Shown: one piece after another, positions 17,307-26,496 of the stretch | Layout of the letters: the number at the start of each line of letters is the position of its first letter | Numbering within the stretch: the first letter of the stretch is position 1 | Source: Sulfitobacter mediterraneus | Lineage (GTDB): Bacteria > Pseudomonadota > Alphaproteobacteria > Rhodobacterales > Rhodobacteraceae | NCBI RefSeq assembly: GCF_016801775.1 | Contig: NZ_CP069004.1 | Coordinates: 3,348,001 to 3,412,000, forward strand | DNA: 64,000 nucleotides | Reading direction: 5' to 3' | Translations under genes and position numbers: made by a program | The notes under the pieces: generated by a model | Told to the model about the DNA's origin: nothing | Database searches by the model: none | What the model saw: the letters and a program-made list of their open reading frames with translations, nothing else

Positions 17307-17939
17307 TCAGGAGGGGGAGGAGGAGACAGGCGTATCAACGCCCAGATCGGGTTCGGCGGAATTGACCACCAGAATGCGGGCGGGCGTGCCATCAGGCGTG
17401 AGATAGGCATGCGCCATGCCTGCGTCGAAATAGATGGAATCTCCGGCGTTCAGGCGCAGGGGGGCGTAATGCTCTGAATGCAGGATCAACACGCCGTCCA
17501 TGACGAGCAGGAATTCTTCGCCGCTGTGACTGGCCATGCCGCCGACCTGATCCAATGTGGTGGCGGTTACAACGTCCATGGCTGGGTGCATTTTCTTGTT
17601 CGACAGATCGGCGGCCAGAACGGTAGAGGTGAACCGCGCCGTATCAATCTGCCGGCCATCCCCGGCGCGGGACACCGACCGGATGCCGCTGCGGATCGGA
17701 TGGGCAGCAGGCTCATAGAATGCAGTGATATCGACGTTCAGTGCTTGGCTGAGGATATAAAGGTTATGGGCAGAAACCAGCGTTTGCGCGTTTTCCACCC
17801 GCGACAGGGTCGCGTCTGAGATGCCGGTGATGTTGGCAAGTTTTGCGAGCGAATACCCTTGAGCCATACGAAATTCGCGCAGCCGTGTGCCAATGCAAAG
17901 ATCGGTGTCATCTACAGGTGAATTGTCCAGTTGTGCCAA
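17307..17939 (-). CDS. XRE-cupin transcriptional regulator
   Basis: 210 residues. An N-terminal XRE helix-turn-helix (GTRLREFRMAQGYSLAKLANITGISDATLSRVENAQT, residues about 17-53) is followed by a C-terminal cupin sensor (MASHSGEEFLLVMDGVLILH...GDSIYFDAGMAHAY, residues about 130-190). This layout is that of the PuuR/SutR-like family, which usually represses catabolic genes and responds to a small ligand bound by the cupin. It is co-oriented with the VOC-bicupin gene. Two inverted repeats lie just upstream and may mediate autoregulation. Confidence 0.85.
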   Translation of the reverse strand: MAQLDNSPVDDTDLCIGTRLREFRMAQGYSLAKLANITGISDATLSRVENAQTLVSAHNLYILSQALNVDITAFYEPAAHPIRSGIRSVSRAGDGRQIDTARFTSTVLAADLSNKKMHPAMDVVTATTLDQVGGMASHSGEEFLLVMDGVLILHSEHYAPLRLNAGDSIYFDAGMAHAYLTPDGTPARILVVNSAEPDLGVDTPVSSSPS

Positions 17940-17968
17940 ATCAGATCCCTTCCGGTTTGGAGGGAAGA

Positions 17969-18000
17969 ATTACATATCTGTAATATCACTGCAATAGTGA
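17969..18000. promoter_or_regulatory. Paired inverted repeats upstream of XRE-cupin gene
   Basis: ATTACA-N4-TGTAAT (17969-17984) and TCACT-N5-AGTGA (17986-18000) lie side by side within 65 bases upstream of the regulator start. Both are perfect. They are candidate operators for the XRE-cupin protein. Confidence 0.5.
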
Positions 18001-18015
18001 AGTCGATGGGTGGCG

Positions 18016-20592
18016 TTACTGGCTTTTGGCGTTGCGCATGATCTGGGCGATGGATTGCAGGATGATCGCATTGGTATTGATGTCGGCATAGGTTGCCGTC
18101 GCCTTGCCTGTCTCGCGATAGATGCTGGAGGCAAAGCCGTTGTCGGTTCTTGCCCGTTCGCGCACATAGTCCACCAACAGATCGCAATAATCGTGGTTCT
18201 TGTAAGCCGCCCAAAGGTAAGCGGCCTTGGAACTGACCACATGGTTTTTCTTGCGGAACTCGGGGGAGCGGTGTTCGGGCAGGCTGGCGACTGTGTCGGT
18301 GGCCCAGATCCGCCCAGGCGCGTCAAACTGGATTCCTTGATAGGTAAACCAAGGTGCGCGGTCGATAGGCCCCTCTGACACACAGGTCAGGTTGCCGGTT
18401 TCGTCATATTCCTCTAGTTGCGCGGCAAAAAGCACATCCGCAAGGTATTCCGATTCCGGTGACATCCCCAGTTCAATCGCTTCGAGCAGCAGCGGTTCTG
18501 CCCCCATCGGCCCGATGTGACCGCCCACTTCCAACAGGGCAATCCGGCCATCCGTTTCACTTTTGCCGTCAAGCACCTCATAGGGCGAGCGGACCTCAAG
18601 CCCCCAGGTGCGAAAGGCCCAAGCCGCGTAATGGGCACAATGCGAGCGGTAAGTCGTGGTCTCGACCCCATCGGTCACGTTGTAAATCACGCCATCCTTG
18701 ATCACCTTGTCCAGATCCCAGGATCGCACGGTTGGCTCAGCCCGATCCTTGGTGGCGCTGTGGGTGTCCAGATTGTAAAGCGCGGCCATGAGCCGTCCGG
18801 CATCGCAGCCATCAAAATCCTTAACGCCCCATTTGATCCTGTCCGTGGCGATCCACCCCTGCGGCAGCAATCGTCCCTGCGATTTACGGCCCGCGATGTT
18901 GGGCAGGATTTTGCGGATAGCGGTTTGAAACGCCTTGTCGGTGATCAGCGACAGCTCGTTGGCGGCGACCAATGCGTTGATCTGGCTGCCTACGTCCCAC
19001 ATCGTGACCGCTTCGTGCAGGGTGGAGCCGCTGCCGGAGAAATTGACCGTTGCCGGGCATAGGCCGGTCCGCCGGTTGGTCCATTTCTCAAAATAGCGCC
19101 AGGCGGTCTTGGCGTCTTCCATCAGTTGCGCGTGACTTTGACGGCCCTGCGCCCGATCAGATCCACGGGCGCGACCCGCATAGGCAGCTGTCCGGCGAAA
19201 GTGGTTCAGGTAGGCATCGGTTGGGGTAATCCCGCGCACATATTCGGGCAAGGTCACAGGGCGGGTGATCCCGTCATCGGCCAATTGCAGCAGAGCCTGC
19301 TTCAGGATTTTCCGCTGCGGCGCGTTTTGCAGCACCTGATCCGAAATCAGGACAGTGAAATCCTCGGTGCCATAATCGGCGCGGTCCAATTCGGCCAATT
19401 GGGCGGGCGCGTTGATGATCTCTGCGGGGACAACCATGGTGTTGTCTTCGGTGATCCCGGCGGCACGGGCCGTGCTGCGTGGGCGAAACTCGACGCCCAT
19501 GCCAAAGCTGTTACGATCCGCGTTCAGCGCGGCAGGGTCCAATTTGGCGGATCCGGCAAGGTAGTGTTGCACGGGCAGGATGGGCAGCACCGCTTTGGTG
19601 CGCTGAATGTCAATCCAATAGCCGGTGCCGTCACGATCCGTCTGGCCAGTCTCGACCGCCTCGCCAAAGCTGGAGGGCAGTCCAGCGTTGAGCAGATCAA
19701 GCCGGAAATCAGTGAGAATGGCCCGTTCCACCGCCGTTGATCCGGGGGAGGCCATAAAGTGCAACGCCATCTTGCGGTTGTAGCTATAGGCATCGCGGAA
19801 CTGCACGTCAGAGGCCAAGATCGGGCTGACCCATGTGTCGCCATCAGGCTGCATCACAGCCGTGGCAAATTGGGCGGCAAGGTCGGGCAGATCAGCGGCA
19901 GGGAGGGCGGCCAGATTTTCAGCTGACAGGTACAAGACCCGTTCACCAGGGTTGGCCGGATCGTTCTGCAATTGGGCCGCAGTGTCGGTCAGTTGTACCC
20001 GCTTGCCCCCGATCAGACGCACCACCCCGTTGTCCCATGCCTGAGATTGCACCGCAGCGCTGGCGTTTGCAGCCGGGCGCATCAGGACATTGCGGATACC
20101 GCTGGTTCGGACGCCGGTGGGGGGCAGCGCGTTTTCGGCCATGTCGCAGGCCACAGCACGAGGGCGGAACCCTGCGGACTGGCCGTCGCGATCGCCCCAA
20201 AGGGCATCAAACAGGCGGTGCTGCGCGTCATAGGCGTCGCGGGATTGGAAATGCGCGGTCCGGTTGGCCAGATCGGGGAGCACAGGCAAGAGGTCGATCA
20301 ATCCGGGCAACCGTCCCCGCATATCACGCAGCAGGGCCGCCACCGGATGATCCACACGCAGCGGACCTGCCTCAGGATGTGCCGTTTCAACAATGCAGCT
20401 GATTGGCACACCCAGACGGATCAACCCGTCCATCGTCGCCGAAAGCCTGTCTGCGTCACTGGCCGCCGAGAGACCGTCAATCACAACAATCGTATTGCGC
20501 GATTTGCTGAGCGCCTGCGCCATGGTGCCGGGCAGAACCAAGGCCAGCGGCAGGGCGCTGCTTGCTTTTAGAAAACTGCGGCGGTTCATCAT
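18016..20592 (-). CDS. Tat-exported DUF3131 protein of polysaccharide locus
   Basis: 858 residues. The start at 20592 gives a 4-base ATGA overlap with the upstream glycosyltransferase gene. A twin-arginine signal (MNRRSFLKASSALPLALVLPG) exports it. The first half (to about 480) resembles a degenerate TIM-barrel/deacetylase-like fold (NTIVVIDGLSAASDADRLSATMDGLIRLGVPISCIVETAHPE) with no clear catalytic motif. The second half, about residues 490-855, matches DUF3131, an alpha-helical domain recalling (alpha/alpha)6 barrels that act on glycans (AWRYFEKWTNRRTG, TMWDVGSQINALVAANEL). Coupling to the synthase makes it a probable periplasmic processing factor for the same polysaccharide. Confidence 0.72.
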   Translation of the reverse strand: MMNRRSFLKASSALPLALVLPGTMAQALSKSRNTIVVIDGLSAASDADRLSATMDGLIRLGVPISCIVETAHPEAGPLRVDHPVAALLRDMRGRLPGLIDLLPVLPDLANRTAHFQSRDAYDAQHRLFDALWGDRDGQSAGFRPRAVACDMAENALPPTGVRTSGIRNVLMRPAANASAAVQSQAWDNGVVRLIGGKRVQLTDTAAQLQNDPANPGERVLYLSAENLAALPAADLPDLAAQFATAVMQPDGDTWVSPILASDVQFRDAYSYNRKMALHFMASPGSTAVERAILTDFRLDLLNAGLPSSFGEAVETGQTDRDGTGYWIDIQRTKAVLPILPVQHYLAGSAKLDPAALNADRNSFGMGVEFRPRSTARAAGITEDNTMVVPAEIINAPAQLAELDRADYGTEDFTVLISDQVLQNAPQRKILKQALLQLADDGITRPVTLPEYVRGITPTDAYLNHFRRTAAYAGRARGSDRAQGRQSHAQLMEDAKTAWRYFEKWTNRRTGLCPATVNFSGSGSTLHEAVTMWDVGSQINALVAANELSLITDKAFQTAIRKILPNIAGRKSQGRLLPQGWIATDRIKWGVKDFDGCDAGRLMAALYNLDTHSATKDRAEPTVRSWDLDKVIKDGVIYNVTDGVETTTYRSHCAHYAAWAFRTWGLEVRSPYEVLDGKSETDGRIALLEVGGHIGPMGAEPLLLEAIELGMSPESEYLADVLFAAQLEEYDETGNLTCVSEGPIDRAPWFTYQGIQFDAPGRIWATDTVASLPEHRSPEFRKKNHVVSSKAAYLWAAYKNHDYCDLLVDYVRERARTDNGFASSIYRETGKATATYADINTNAIILQSIAQIMRNAKSQ

Positions 20593-23500
20593 GACTTTCT
20601 CGTCTGGTCGAACTGGAAACCGGCGCGTTGCGCATGGCCCCATTTGGCAAGTGATCCCGTGGTGGCACGCCAAAGGGCGCGGATCACCGAAATGTACAGC
20701 AACTGGCGATAAAACAGGCGCTGCATCGGGATAAGCCACAATAGACCGCGATCTTCTTTCGGGTCCAGCTTGAACGCCAGCAGAACGGTGAACAGCTCAA
20801 GCAGCGGCAAGATCAGATAGGCCAGCAACAGGCTTGGCGGGACGGCCGTTGTCACCGCAGGTTCTGTACCGTTGATCCAGCCCATGATATAGCCGCCCGC
20901 AAGGATCAGCAGGAACAGATCCGCCAAGGGCGCCAGCAGCGGCATCAGATAGCCAAAGATCGCCAGATCGGGCAGGGAAATCAGGCCCAGCTTGCGCCCC
21001 TCGACCACAGCACCCAGGTGTTTCCATCCAGCTTGCATCATACCCAGCGACCAGCGCAGACGTTGGGTCAGCAAACCGGACACGGTGGCAGGCGTTTCGG
21101 TTTTGGCCACGGCGCGGTCTTCGTAGATCACGCGATAGTTGGACCGGATTACGGCCATGGTCATGTCGGCGTCTTCGGTCAGGGTCTCAGTCGAGAAGAT
21201 CCCCGCCTCCATCAAGGCGGTGGTCCGCCATGCGCCGATGGCACCGGGCACAACGGTAATCGCGTTGAGGTATTCCTTGGCGCGGCGTTCCACGCTTTGC
21301 GCGGTGATATACTCCAGCGCCTGCAGACGGGTCAGCAGGTTGTTGCGGTTGCCCACGACAACACGGCCCGCCACCGCGCCGATATCGGGATCGCTAAAGT
21401 GACCGGCCAGCAGCCCCACCGCATCCGGCGCAATCTGCGAATCCGCATCGATGCAGATCAACACGTCGCTTTCGGTCTCAAACAGGGCCCGGTTCATCGC
21501 TGCGGATTTGCCGCCGTTCTTTTGGGTCAACACCGTCACATTGGGAAGAGTGTCGTAAGGCAGCGCCTTGGCGTATGTGTCATCGGTTGATCCGTCATCC
21601 ACCACTATAATATCGAAATAGGGGTACTGAGACTGCAACACCCGTTCAATACACTGGGTGATCACATGCGCTTCGTTATAGGCCGGGATCACCACGGTCA
21701 CGCTGGGCACATCTGCGGCATAGCTGGCCACATGGCGTTTGCGGCGGGACGTCAGGAACAACAAAAGCAGCCCCCGGAACAGGCCAAGGCCAAAGACCGA
21801 CCAGAACGTGATCTCCAACACCGACCAGCTGTTGCCAACCGCCTTAAAGGACACGCTGCTGAACGCGGTGCTGATCCCGTCCACATGCGGCATGAGTATT
21901 TCCGGGTTGGTGTCGAGGAAATCCGCGATAGAAGTGAACTCATACCCCTTGGCCCGCAGATCCGCGATCAGGATTGGCAGGGCCGCAACGGTCTGGCTTT
22001 GATCGCCACCACCATCATGCAACAGAACAATACCGCCGGCATTCTCTTCGACCTGGCGAACCACTTCGGCCGCCAGTTCCTCGGCAGAGGTGGTCAGCCA
22101 GTCGCGCGGCACAATATCCATGCCAGTGATGATATATCCCGCCTCTTCCAGCGGCAGCAGGGATGCCACTTCCTTGGAGGTGATCGGCCCGCCGCTGCGC
22201 ATATAGGGCTCACGATACAGGCGCATGCTGCGCCCGGTGATGCCGTTGACCAGCAATTGCACCGAATTCACCTCAACCGTCGCACGGGAGGCAGAAATGT
22301 CATTCATATGCGGGTGCCAATAGGTGTGCGAACCCAGCTCGTGACCGTCTTCGATGATCCGGTCAATCAGATCAGGGTTCTGCAGCGCATTGTGACCCAG
22401 CACAAAGAACGACGCAGGCGTTTTGGTCTCTTTGAGGATATCCAGCGTCTCGGTGGTGTAGTTGCGCACCGGTCCGTCATCAAAGGTCAAAACCACCTTG
22501 TTGGGGGCGCCGCGCCCATAGAGGCGTACGCTGGCCGGGCGGGCCATGCTGTCATGTTGCACATCCAGAACCTGATTTGTCTGGGGGTCCAACACGACCT
22601 CACGCTGCCCAATCACCGGCATGGACAGGGGCGCAACAAACGGCCCCGCACCAATGCGGTTTACGTAGTTGGTAAACACAACGTTGCTCAGCGTATCGCC
22701 ATCCAGCGGGGTGTCATGCTGCGCCTGATCCAGAACAGCCCAGAGACCGGGGTCTTCATAACCAAGATTCCATACACCAACGCCGCGAACGCCGCGCTTT
22801 TTCAGCCACTTCATCTGATTGTGGGCAGAGGCTGCATCAAGAATCCAGCTGCGGTGCTGGCGGCCCTTGTCATCCACATAGATCGCCTGTGACGCACCGG
22901 CCGCAGGGATGAAGGTCGGCTTGGCGTCGGCCTCGGCCAGCGCTGATGCCATTTGCGCATAGGGCATCGTGTTGGGCTTGGCCCGGCCCGAAACCCAATC
23001 CACCGAAAAGGTGCCAAGTGCCAGTACCAGCTTGTCTTCGGCAACGATGTCTTGCACCGCGGTCACACGCTTTTCAAACCAGTCACGTGCAGCAACCGGC
23101 CGCGGGGCGGAGCCGACCCAGGGCTCTTCAAAGCCCTTAACAACAACCAGATCGAGAAAATGATCTGTGACCACCAGGTTGGCGTCTTCAGTGGTGCCGG
23201 AAATCACGGCGCAGGACTGGAGGCCCAAATCGGACATCCGGCTGGCGAAGGGGCCAAACACCTCTGCCAAGGCGGCACTGCCTTTTGCTGCAATCAGACT
23301 GGCATCAATGCAAAGGCCCACCGCCTCGTCGCTCTTGGCCAGGTCGTCAGCAAAACCAGACAGTGCCGCCGCCACCGCGCGGAGCCCCCTCGCGGTTTCG
23401 AAATAGGAATAGCTTGATGGATCAAAGCGCAGGATCGGCAACACCTTCACCCGGCCTTTTTGCTGCGCCACGTAACCGCGCACGGCTTCGCGTGCGTCAT

Positions 23501-24011
23501 CGGCCAGACCGCCGACGCGCAGGGCGTCTTGTTCGACACGCAGGTCGAACCACATCGGCATGACCACATCCACAACATCGCAGCTTTCGTTCAGAGACGC
23601 TGGAGATTCAACCAGATGGCTGGGCACAACCGCATAAACGCGCTGGGCGTTTTCTGAGGCAGGTTTTTCCTCCGCGATACAGCGATACTTTGAGGTCTCC
23701 TGAAGCGCATAGCGTTCAATCGCAGGCAGAATGCCGCCTGAACCGTGCGCGTGGCTGGCGTGATCATGGGTGCCAGTTTGATGAAATTCACCTTTGAGCG
23801 TGATAATCTCGTCCGGCAGCGCCGCCTTGATCCCGCGTGTCGAGACCAGTGAAATGGAAAACACCACCAGCCAGATCAACACGGCGGCGAACAATGTCAT
23901 CGCCGACAGCAATACCCGCGACCGGCGCCGGTTGCTGGGGTCCAGAAACACCCTGTCCGACTTGCCACGTGCAACGCGGGTCTCGGTATATGAACGCGCA
24001 AGGCGGCTCAT
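20589..24011 (-). CDS. GH18-like / polysaccharide deacetylase / GT2 fusion synthase
   Basis: 1140 residues from ATG 24011, with AAGGA 8 bases upstream; a TTG at 24035 is less likely. Order of parts: short cytoplasmic tail; membrane helix at about 35-58; periplasmic GH18/YaaH-like barrel (about 110-420) lacking DxxDxDxE; NodB deacetylase (about 500-640) with LTFDDGPV and HTYWHPHM; membrane helix near 745; GT2 synthase (about 770-985) with VIPAYNE, DDGSTDD, DADSQ and QRLRW; then several C-terminal helices. It probably polymerises an N-acetylhexosamine glycan inside and partly deacetylates it outside, joining roles that PgaB and PgaC split in PNAG systems. The polymer identity is inferred. Confidence 0.85.
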   Translation of the reverse strand: MSRLARSYTETRVARGKSDRVFLDPSNRRRSRVLLSAMTLFAAVLIWLVVFSISLVSTRGIKAALPDEIITLKGEFHQTGTHDHASHAHGSGGILPAIERYALQETSKYRCIAEEKPASENAQRVYAVVPSHLVESPASLNESCDVVDVVMPMWFDLRVEQDALRVGGLADDAREAVRGYVAQQKGRVKVLPILRFDPSSYSYFETARGLRAVAAALSGFADDLAKSDEAVGLCIDASLIAAKGSAALAEVFGPFASRMSDLGLQSCAVISGTTEDANLVVTDHFLDLVVVKGFEEPWVGSAPRPVAARDWFEKRVTAVQDIVAEDKLVLALGTFSVDWVSGRAKPNTMPYAQMASALAEADAKPTFIPAAGASQAIYVDDKGRQHRSWILDAASAHNQMKWLKKRGVRGVGVWNLGYEDPGLWAVLDQAQHDTPLDGDTLSNVVFTNYVNRIGAGPFVAPLSMPVIGQREVVLDPQTNQVLDVQHDSMARPASVRLYGRGAPNKVVLTFDDGPVRNYTTETLDILKETKTPASFFVLGHNALQNPDLIDRIIEDGHELGSHTYWHPHMNDISASRATVEVNSVQLLVNGITGRSMRLYREPYMRSGGPITSKEVASLLPLEEAGYIITGMDIVPRDWLTTSAEELAAEVVRQVEENAGGIVLLHDGGGDQSQTVAALPILIADLRAKGYEFTSIADFLDTNPEILMPHVDGISTAFSSVSFKAVGNSWSVLEITFWSVFGLGLFRGLLLLFLTSRRKRHVASYAADVPSVTVVIPAYNEAHVITQCIERVLQSQYPYFDIIVVDDGSTDDTYAKALPYDTLPNVTVLTQKNGGKSAAMNRALFETESDVLICIDADSQIAPDAVGLLAGHFSDPDIGAVAGRVVVGNRNNLLTRLQALEYITAQSVERRAKEYLNAITVVPGAIGAWRTTALMEAGIFSTETLTEDADMTMAVIRSNYRVIYEDRAVAKTETPATVSGLLTQRLRWSLGMMQAGWKHLGAVVEGRKLGLISLPDLAIFGYLMPLLAPLADLFLLILAGGYIMGWINGTEPAVTTAVPPSLLLAYLILPLLELFTVLLAFKLDPKEDRGLLWLIPMQRLFYRQLLYISVIRALWRATTGSLAKWGHAQRAGFQFDQTRKS

Positions 24012-24750
24012 CCACGGGATCCTTTGGTATTGCAAACTGTTGTCGTCATCGGGCGGCAGCCTTTGGTCTACATGTCAAAGACCGGACAAACCCTGAGCCG
24101 CGCCAGCAAAGCGCCGTCCAAAATCTGTAGCCCGGTCCATTTGGTCTAGTTGGTTGCAATACCCCCAGGTCCTGCCTTATCGGCAGTTCCGCGCTGGCAG
24201 TGCGCGCTAGGTCGGTCTGGCCACCCTCCAGAAAGACCCACTAGAATTCTGATCTCAATTCGCGGGAAATCCGCCAATGTTGAAGAGAATGAGCTTAGTA
24301 TATGTCTAAAATTGGGCGAGTCATCAAACGGCACATTTTCGGCCTAATTTACTGGGTAATGTGGCACCATTGTTTCTGAGGCGTGATTTATCCGCGCAAT
24401 CGGCCAAGATTATTGAATTGGGAAAACCGCTAAAGTTGATTCTGGCCAATTTGAAACAGCCTTTGGCTGAAAGTTCCGCGAATTTGTCATGTGATTCTGT
24501 AAAAATGGCCGGGTAGGGTTTTCTGGCCCGTTTGCCCGCAAAAGCAATCATCTACATGGTTAACCATTTGTGACCGCAGGGTGCGGCCTCTGGTATTGGG
24601 GCGTTCTGGCCGGGTCAAATACAGGCTGTCGCCCCTCGACCTGCGGCGGCGATTAACAGCATGTTAGAAAATCTGGCTGAGGTTTCGAAGGCGTCCGGCG
24701 GCCAATCTAAACGCGCCGTCGGTCCCGAAAAACCAAAGAGGATCAACCAG
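24012..24750. other. Long non-coding spacer with possible CtrA-type sites
   Basis: No convincing gene is visible in these 739 bases, and the centre (about 24240-24560) is visibly richer in A+T than the flanking genes. It must hold the promoter of the leftward polysaccharide operon and that of the rightward secreted protein. A perfect 12-bp palindrome ATGGTTAACCAT is at 24556-24567, and TTAA-N7-TTAG at 24653-24667 approaches the CtrA box TTAA-N7-TTAA. The leading part near 24036-24240 shows only short, weak repeats. Confidence 0.5.
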
Positions 24751-25287
24751 ATGCAGATCAAGAAAACCTGTTTGCAGGTCACGATGGCGCTCGGCCTGAT
24801 GCTGGGTGCAGGGGCTGCGCAAGCCGAACAGCAATTCAGCGCATTTTTGACCGGTTACAGCTATTGGGACAACACGCCGCGCGGCTCAACCGCGATTGCG
24901 CGGCCGGTATTGCACAGGGGGGCAGGGGGCACCGGCACCTATGCGGATCCGGTGACGCTGGCGGTCGGGCACGTCAAACGTGGCGGCCGCAGTATCATGG
25001 ATTTCCCGGCTGGCACGCGGTTCTATTTTCCGCGCCTGCGCAAATACGCCATTGTCGAAGATCTTTGTGGCGATGGAAACGCGCCCCAGAACGGCCCCTG
25101 CCACAGTGGATACAAAGGGTACGTCTGGCTTGATATCTATGTGGATGGGCGACGTGCGGGCAATGCGGCTGCCAATCAATGTATGCGCCGGCTGACGGGC
25201 ATTCAGCGGGCCATCATCAACCCCAAACGCAACTATCCGGTCGAGAAAGGCGCGATCACCGAAACAGGATGCCGCGTGTTCCGATAG
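24751..25287 (+). CDS. Secreted protein with a 3D/RlpA-like (double-psi barrel) pattern
   Basis: 178 residues from ATG 24751, after AGAGGAT at 24737. The frame is open further upstream, but only this start gives a signal peptide (KKTCLQVTMALGLMLGAGAAQA). The mature part contains FLTGYSYWDNTPRGS, GTYADPVTLAVGH, DFPAGTRFYFPRLRKYAIVEDLCGDG and VWLDIYVDG, which recalls the 3D/DPBB domain of cell-wall-active proteins; an Asp precedes the LCGDG turn and four Cys could form disulfides. A role in peptidoglycan or matrix binding is plausible but not shown. Its promoter region is shared with the divergent polysaccharide operon. Confidence 0.6.
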   Translation: MQIKKTCLQVTMALGLMLGAGAAQAEQQFSAFLTGYSYWDNTPRGSTAIARPVLHRGAGGTGTYADPVTLAVGHVKRGGRSIMDFPAGTRFYFPRLRKYAIVEDLCGDGNAPQNGPCHSGYKGYVWLDIYVDGRRAGNAAANQCMRRLTGIQRAIINPKRNYPVEKGAITETGCRVFR

Positions 25288-25298
25288 GCCAGCAAAAA

Positions 25299-25326
25299 AC
25301 GGTCAGGCGCAGTGGCACCTGACCGT
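25299..25326. terminator. Bidirectional terminator
   Basis: A 9-bp stem ACGGTCAGG / CCTGACCGT with a 10-base loop is flanked by a run of A on the left and TCTGTTCT on the right. It separates the secreted-protein gene from the convergent alcohol dehydrogenase gene. Confidence 0.8.
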
Positions 25327-25346
25327 TCTGTTCTCTGGACCGTGGT

Positions 25347-26492
25347 TCAAACGATCTGCAAGAGCAATTTGCGGGTGTTTTCCTCGGTCATCTCAACAGG
25401 GTTGCCACCGGTGCTGGGGTCTTTCAAGGCACCCGCGACGATCCGGTCGATGTCGGGGTTTGCGATCCCCAGCTCGCCCAGATTTCGCGGCACTTGGAAC
25501 AGCGCGTTGAAATCATCGACAAACGCGCAGAACCCGTCAAAGCCCCCGTCGATATCCAGATAACGCGCCGCCTTATCAAAAACGCCGCGGATGGCGGGCG
25601 CGTTGAACTTCAGGACCGCCGGCATGCAGACCGCATTCGTGGTGCCATGGTGCGTGTGGTACATTGCGCCAATCGGGTGCGACAGGGCGTGGATTGCGCC
25701 CAAACCCTTTTGAAACGCGGTCGCGCCCATCGCCGCGGCGGACATCATATGCGCCCGCGCTTCAAGGTCAGCGCCGTCCGCATAGGCGCGGGGCAGGTAT
25801 TCCTTGACCAGGCGCATACCTTCCAGCGCCATGCCCTGGGACATCGGGTGATAATGCGGTGATGAAAATGCCTCAACACAATGGGCAAAGGCATCAAGGC
25901 CGGTGCCTGCCGTGATAAACTGCGGCATGCCCACAGTCAGCTCCGGGTCACAAATCACCACGCTGGGCAGGAATTTGGGATGGAAAATGATCTTCTTCTC
26001 TTCGGTCTCCGAATTGGTGATCACAGAGGCGCGGCCCACTTCGGAGCCGGTGCCTGCCGTGGTCGGCACCGCCACGATCGGCGCGATGGCATCGGCATCG
26101 GCGCGGGTCCACCAATCGCCAATATCCTCAAAATCCCACAAAGGGCGCGTTTGACCGGCAAGAAAGGCCACCAGCTTGCCCAGATCAAGGCCAGAGCCTC
26201 CGCCGAAAGCCACCACGCCATCATGGCCGCCCTCGTTAAAGGCTTTCACACCCGCTTCGGCGTTTTTCTCATTCGGGTTTGGATCAACATCGGCAAAAAT
26301 TGCCCGCCCCATGCCCGCCGCCTCAAGCAGATCCAGCGTGCGGGTGGTGATCTCCATGTTTGCCAGACCGCGATCCGTGATCAGCAGCGGCTTGGAAATG
26401 CCAGCGGCCTTACAAGCATCGGCAATTTCAGAAATGCGCCCCGCACCAAAGCGGACGGCGGTGGGATAAGACCAATTTGCAGTGAGCGTCAT
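25347..26492 (-). CDS. Iron-containing (group III) alcohol dehydrogenase
   Basis: 381 residues. The NAD(P)-binding region has GGGSGLDLGKLVAFL near residue 97 and VPTTAGTGSEVGRASVI near residue 141. Metal ligands are recognisable as Asp in CDPELTVGMP, His in GLDAFAHCVEAF, and the two His in GAIHALSHPIGAMYHTHHG. It interconverts an alcohol and an aldehyde in the cytoplasm. It starts 4 bases after the stop of the aldehyde dehydrogenase gene, so the two enzymes probably act in sequence on the substrate brought in by the adjoining TRAP system. Last gene of the leftward operon. Confidence 0.88.
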   Translation of the reverse strand: MTLTANWSYPTAVRFGAGRISEIADACKAAGISKPLLITDRGLANMEITTRTLDLLEAAGMGRAIFADVDPNPNEKNAEAGVKAFNEGGHDGVVAFGGGSGLDLGKLVAFLAGQTRPLWDFEDIGDWWTRADADAIAPIVAVPTTAGTGSEVGRASVITNSETEEKKIIFHPKFLPSVVICDPELTVGMPQFITAGTGLDAFAHCVEAFSSPHYHPMSQGMALEGMRLVKEYLPRAYADGADLEARAHMMSAAAMGATAFQKGLGAIHALSHPIGAMYHTHHGTTNAVCMPAVLKFNAPAIRGVFDKAARYLDIDGGFDGFCAFVDDFNALFQVPRNLGELGIANPDIDRIVAGALKDPSTGGNPVEMTEENTRKLLLQIV

Positions 26493-26496
26493 CGGA

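Noticed and set aside
21666..22892. Rightward open frame of about 400 codons opposite the polysaccharide synthase
   Set aside because: It lies wholly opposite the NodB/GT2 region with diagnostic motifs; the translated product shows no recognisable family.
24150..24347. Short open frames in the long spacer
   Set aside because: They lack ribosome sites and homology; composition differs from neighbouring genes.
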